Shown here: one piece after another, positions 63,116-64,000 of the stretch
How positions within the stretch are numbered: position 1 is the stretch's first letter
How the letters are laid out: each line of letters opens with the position of its first letter
NCBI GenBank assembly: GCA_041685735.1
Contig: JAWLFE010000004.1
Coordinates: 46,114-110,113, forward strand
Direction of reading: 5' to 3'
Origin: CSSed11-175R1 sp041685735
GTDB taxonomy: Bacteria; Actinomycetota; Nitriliruptoria; Nitriliruptorales; Nitriliruptoraceae
Length of the DNA: 64,000 bases
Translations under genes and position numbers: made by a program
Notes under the pieces: generated by a model
Told to the model about the DNA's origin: nothing
The model's input: the letters and a program-made list of their open reading frames with translations, nothing else
The model's database searches: none

Positions 63116-63325
63116 ACGGCAGACGTTTCCATCCATGTGCACGTCGGAGAAGAGCTTCCAGGACGCCGTTCGGATCGGGATCGAGCGAGCGACGCAGTCG
63201 CTGAGGAACGTGCGTGGTGCCTGGGTCAAGGAACAGGAGGTCACGATCCAGGACGGCAAGATCGTCGCCTTCCAGGTCATCATGTCGCCTTCCAGGTCAT
63301 CATGAAGGTGACGTTCGAGCTCGAC
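63116..63325 (+). pseudogene. Broken dodecin gene with 20-bp tandem duplication
   Basis: Dodecins are 65-75-residue flavin-binding dodecamers. TSEKSFQDAVRIGIERATQS and LRNVRGAWVKEQEVTIQDGK, then IVAFQVIM, match the family over most of its length. Three lesions are seen. First, codon 63116 is ACG where MADVSIHVHVG would start. Second, the first strand ADVSIHVHVG is in another frame from TSEKSF, as if 8 bp were lost between repeated ACGTCGG. Third, TCGCCTTCCAGGTCATCATG occurs twice in tandem (63265-63304), shifting the frame before KVTFELD. The flanks 62937-63115 and 63326-63474 hold no gene I can support. Confidence 0.7.
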
Positions 63326-63474
63326 AAGTGCCATGCAACGACCCCTGTGGCGGTTCCTAGGTCGGGCCGCGGCTCAGGCCTGCGACCACGACGCCTGAAC
63401 CTCGTCGTCCACCCCGGACGCTTCCGGTGTCGCGGCCGGCCGCGCGGGGCGGCCGTGAACCGGTGATCACCGCG

Positions 63475-63744
63475 ATGGGTTGTTGCCACCGGCACGCATC
63501 TGGCATCGAGCTGTTTCCACGGAGGTGCATCATCGACGATATCGAGACCCGAACCCTCGACGAACGGGACACTGCGGTCGTGCGGCGCCGCATGCACGCC
63601 GGCGAACTGACCGCCTGGCTGTCCACGACCTACGGCACGTTGACGTTGTATCTGCAACGCATCGGTGTGCCCACGATCGGTCCTCCGTTGGTGCGCTACC
63701 ACGAACATGGTGACCACGTCGACGTCGAAGCGGGCCGGGGTTGA
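63475..63744 (+). pseudogene. Truncated GyrI-like small-molecule-binding domain
   Basis: The frame codes DDIETRTLDERDTAVVRRRM, then ELTAWLSTTYGTLTLYLQRI and GPPLVRYHEHGDHVDVEAG, the first half of a GyrI-like (AraC effector-binding) domain. It stops at GRG where members continue with GFPV and a second half of about 70 residues. The start is uncertain (ATG 63475, with no good ribosome site, and the first 20 residues do not fit). It looks like a leftover of a larger regulator or a lone GyrI-like protein. From 63745 to 63880 I see nothing. Confidence 0.5.
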
Positions 63745-63880
63745 GCCCGTCGGTGCGCCCTGGGCGCTACATCACATCGCACCGATGTCCGTGCGGCAGC
63801 GGGGCCGTCGCTGCTCAGCGCACCGTGTAGGAGGTGTGTCCGGTCGTGCTGAGGCGCCCTGCAGGGGAGGCGCCGAAGAC

Positions 63881-63923
63881 GCGAGAAACCCCCGCAAAGG
63901 GGTGCTCTGCAGGGGTGTCTCGC
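63881..63923 (-). terminator. Hairpin downstream of tRNA-Ala
   Basis: On the minus strand an outer stem GCGAGA/TCTCGC encloses an inner ACCCC-TTTGCG-GGGGT stem followed by TT, 3 bp past the tRNA. This fits a tRNA transcript terminator. Confidence 0.55.
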
Positions 63924-63926
63924 GGG

Positions 63927-64000
63927 TGGACCGGATGGGATTTGAACCCACGACCCCCTCCATGCCATGGAGGTGCGCTGCCGGACTGCGCTACCGGCCC
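63927..64000 (-). tRNA. tRNA-Ala (GGC)
   Basis: The 74-nt sequence folds fully: acceptor GGGCCGG/CCGGTCC, D-stem GCGC/GCGC, anticodon stem CCTCC/GGAGG with loop ATGGCAT (anticodon GGC), variable GGGTC, T-arm GTGGG-TTCAAAT-CCCAT, discriminator A. The G3:U70 pair that identifies alanine tRNA is present. The 3' CCA is not encoded (ACCC). Its first base is the last base of the window. Confidence 0.95.

Noticed and set aside
63881..64000. Attachment site of an integrated element
   Set aside because: tRNA-Ala is a possible target, but no integrase and no repeat of its 3' end were found in the window.

Overview
The window reads as chromosome of a high-GC (around 70% by eye) Gram-positive bacterium of the Actinobacteria type. 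Start codons are often GTG, coding is dense, gene overlaps are ATGA or GTGA, and some genes look leaderless. The gene order rne - rplU - rpmA - obgE - proB and nadD - LCP/LytR_C - rsfS - histidine phosphatase matches the order known from Mycobacterium and Streptomyces. A deep-branching actinobacterial lineage is my guess; the sequence alone does not prove it.

Layout. 1-2990: a large cyclic-di-GMP protein (EAL, GAF, GGDEF) on the minus strand, cut by the window edge. 3374-9321: rod-shape operon mreB, mreC, mreD, PBP2, rodA. 9444-14395: a B12-type radical SAM protein, its DUF2344 partner and RNase E/G. 14528-16594: a second diguanylate cyclase with sensor domains. 16672-20402: a heterodimeric ABC exporter behind a 14-bp perfect palindrome, then a long aldehyde-dehydrogenase-family protein. 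22222-25677: rplU, rpmA, obgE, proB with a recognisable promoter and a 14-bp-stem terminator.

25688-45576 is a 20-kb block lying between proB and nadD, which are close neighbours in many actinobacteria. It holds a two-component system with two Ser/Asp-rich exported proteins that share N- and C-terminal motifs, two quinone oxidoreductases, YbaK, methylglyoxal synthase, a MoxR / beta-propeller / CoxE-like VWA trio ending in a 52-bp tandem repeat, a PhnDCE importer, a MarR-MFS pair, tryptophan dioxygenase, an Asp/Glu-racemase-family protein and TrpB2. 45681-49349 resumes the conserved order with nadD, LCP/LytR_C, rsfS and a histidine phosphatase.

49595-64000 is more accessory: an SDR, nicotinate phosphoribosyltransferase, a split NHEJ set (separate LigD phosphoesterase, ligase and polymerase proteins, no Ku in the window) interleaved with a phosphoribosyltransferase, a hydrolase and an erythromycin-esterase remnant, an archaeal-type phosphoglycerate mutase, a STAS protein, a DUF72 protein and a P-type ATPase. 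It ends in decaying genes (a broken dodecin, a truncated GyrI-like domain) beside tRNA-Ala(GGC) at the right edge. A frameshifted cupin lies at 50478-50875.

How it fits together. The left half is core growth machinery (wall elongation, ribosome assembly, RNA processing, proline synthesis) with two c-di-GMP enzymes. The 20-kb block adds sensing, transport and small-molecule metabolism. nadD and pncB supply two steps of Preiss-Handler NAD synthesis. The best candidate for something undescribed is the two-component system with its Ser/Asp-rich protein pair and shared CTGAGAA-type operators (25.7-30.4 kb).
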